NCBI RefSeq assembly: GCF_000263595.1
Contig: NZ_ADES01000014.1
Location: forward strand, 124,001 to 188,000
DNA from: Gardnerella vaginalis 1500E
GTDB lineage: Bacteria; Actinomycetota; Actinomycetes; Actinomycetales; Bifidobacteriaceae
Direction: 5' to 3'
DNA: 64,000 nucleotides
Shown: positions 62,816 through 64,000 of the stretch, in pieces
How the letters are laid out: the number at the start of each line of letters is the position of its first letter
Numbering within the stretch: position 1 is the first letter of the stretch
The notes under the pieces: generated by a model
Databases searched by the model: none
What the model was told of the DNA's origin: nothing
Seen by the model: the letters and a program-made list of their open reading frames with translations, nothing else
Program-made: the position numbers and the translations under genes

Positions 62816-62845
62816 GGAGCTTCAAGCCAGAAAGCTTGAAGCCCC
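62809..62845 (-). terminator. Intrinsic terminator after rpoC
   Basis: GCTTCAAGC and GCTTGAAGC pair perfectly (9 bp) with a 6-base loop; outer GG/CC extends it. The reverse strand continues TTTTTTG. It lies 20 bases after the rpoC stop. Confidence 0.85.
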
Positions 62846-62866
62846 ATTTATATCAGATTAGCGAAA

Positions 62867-64000
62867 TCACTCAGCTTCGTCGCCGTAATCACCCTGACCA
62901 CCCTGATCATCAAGGAAGTCATCTGGATTAAAGTCATCGCCGAGCTTCATATCGCCGAAATCAATGTTGGAGAAGTCAACATCCGCCATATCGCTTTCAC
63001 CGAAGTTCGATGGCGTACCGTCAGCACCACCCAAACCGAAGTTAGGGTAAATGGAGTCACGCACCTGAGGATCCGGCTCCACGTTAGCGTTGCGATAACG
63101 CGCCAAACCGGTGCCAGCTGGGATGAGCTTACCGATAATAACGTTCTCCTTCAAGCCCTTAAGATCATCTTCCTTCTGGCTCAAGGCGGCCTCAGTAAGC
63201 ACGCGCGTAGTCTCCTGGAAGGATGCTGCAGAAAGCCAAGAATCCGTAGCCAACGAAGCCTTGGTAATACCCATAAGCTCTGGTCGACCAGCAGCAGGCT
63301 TGCCACCGTTCTTAACAGCAGCCAAGTTTGCCTCGCGGAACTTCGCCTGATCCACAAGCTCACCAGGAAGAAGCTCAGTGTCACCAGAATCAATCACCGT
63401 AATACGGCGAAGCATCTGGTGCACAATAACCTCAATGTGCTTGTCGTGAATATCAACGCCCTGAGAACGGTAAACGTTGTGAACTTCTTCCACAATGTTC
63501 ACCTGAGCCGCACGCGGACCAAGGATTCGAAGAATCTTCTTAGGATCCACAGAACCTTCAATCAGCTGCGTACCAACGTCAACATGCTCGCCATCCTTTA
63601 CAAGCATTGGCGCACGACGCGTCACAGGGTAAACGATTGGGTCAACAGTTGTGTCGTCTGGAGTCAAAGTCACCTGACGGCCGTGGTCGGTATCCTCAAC
63701 CTTCACAACGCCTGGGAACTCAGCGATTGGAGCCTCGCCCTTAGGAGTACGAGCCTCGAAAAGCTCCGTAACACGAGGAAGACCCTGCGTAATATCGGAA
63801 GCCGAAGCAACACCACCAGAGTGGAAGGAACGAAGCGTAAGCTGCGTACCAGGCTCACCAATGGACTGTGCTGCCACAATACCAACAGCCTCGCCAACAT
63901 CCACGAGTCGGCTCGTAGCCAAGGACCAGCCGTAGCACTTTGCGCAAACGCCGCGCTTAGATTCGCAAGTAAGCACAGAACGCGCCTTAACTTCCTCAAC
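62867..64000 (-). CDS. rpoC: DNA-directed RNA polymerase subunit beta', C-terminal part
   Basis: About 377 residues at the 3' end of rpoC, open to the window edge. Zinc-site [13 protein letters not shown] is followed by the bridge/trigger region [20 protein letters not shown] and FHSGGVA. Then come [27 protein letters not shown] and [16 protein letters not shown]. It ends in an acidic, glycine/aspartate-rich tail ([11 protein letters not shown]). The residues LRSFHSGG differ from the usual MRTFHTGG in a few positions next to the trigger loop. Confidence 0.97.
   Translation of the reverse strand, partial: VEEVKARSVLTCESKRGVCAKCYGWSLATSRLVDVGEAVGIVAAQSIGEPGTQLTLRSFHSGGVASASDITQGLPRVTELFEARTPKGEAPIAEFPGVVKVEDTDHGRQVTLTPDDTTVDPIVYPVTRRAPMLVKDGEHVDVGTQLIEGSVDPKKILRILGPRAAQVNIVEEVHNVYRSQGVDIHDKHIEVIVHQMLRRITVIDSGDTELLPGELVDQAKFREANLAAVKNGGKPAAGRPELMGITKASLATDSWLSAASFQETTRVLTEAALSQKEDDLKGLKENVIIGKLIPAGTGLARYRNANVEPDPQVRDSIYPNFGLGGADGTPSNFGESDMADVDFSNIDFGDMKLGDDFNPDDFLDDQGGQGDYGDEAE

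Overview
The window looks like a chromosome segment of a low-G+C member of the Bifidobacteriaceae, most likely the Gardnerella vaginalis group. This is inferred from the actinobacterial type of S4 and SufB/SufD, the fused AroK-AroB, a complete mevalonate route, several LPxTG-type surface proteins, and gene orders resembling Bifidobacterium with more A+T-rich sequence. No rRNA or tRNA gene was recognised.

Layout. 1-4000: suf Fe-S assembly genes (sufB-sufD-sufC-sufS, minus strand). 4200-16800: a long minus-strand block of core genes (rpsD, phosphoglycerate mutase family, two small envelope proteins, alaS, ruvX, mltG, a small A24 prepilin peptidase, aroC, aroKB, aroQ, pyrG). 17000-22300: an FtsX-type ABC exporter module with a DUF4418-like membrane protein, then a UvrD/PcrA helicase. 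22400-27650 (plus): xpt, a MITE-like element, and the first mevalonate genes (thiolase, HMG-CoA reductase, HMG-CoA synthase). 27900-36000 (minus): a zinc-ribbon membrane protein, rplI-rpsR-ssb-rpsF, an HTH-PfkB kinase, recG and rpmB. 36100-41000: the remaining mevalonate genes, with a phosphomevalonate kinase fused to type 2 isopentenyl-diphosphate isomerase, mvaD, and a divergent mvk. 41300-43700: two convergent small wall-anchored proteins with matching ends. 44000-45050: thiD. 45060-59320: a pilus locus (backbone pilin, class C sortase, and an adhesin of about 3190 residues) bracketed by two arrays of strong hairpins and carrying an 11-base G/C homopolymer upstream. 59400-62600: three accessory genes (a frameshifted nucleotidyltransferase, an ORF6N/PLD-like protein, and a split AbiEi/DUF559-like protein), with a 52-bp-period hairpin repeat in each gap after them. 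62867-64000: the 3' end of rpoC.

How the genes work together. Thiolase, mvaS, mvaA, mvk, the PMK-IDI2 fusion and mvaD supply a whole acetyl-CoA to IPP/DMAPP route within 17 kb. The aro genes plus pyrG form a biosynthetic operon. Pilin, sortase and giant adhesin form one pilus assembly unit.

The most unusual content is non-coding: two palindromic repeat families that share a 52-bp period, a third hairpin family of fixed geometry around the pilus locus, a MITE-like element, and paired co-varying palindromes inside the ORF6N gene. Many otherwise conserved proteins also carry in-frame short tandem repeats.
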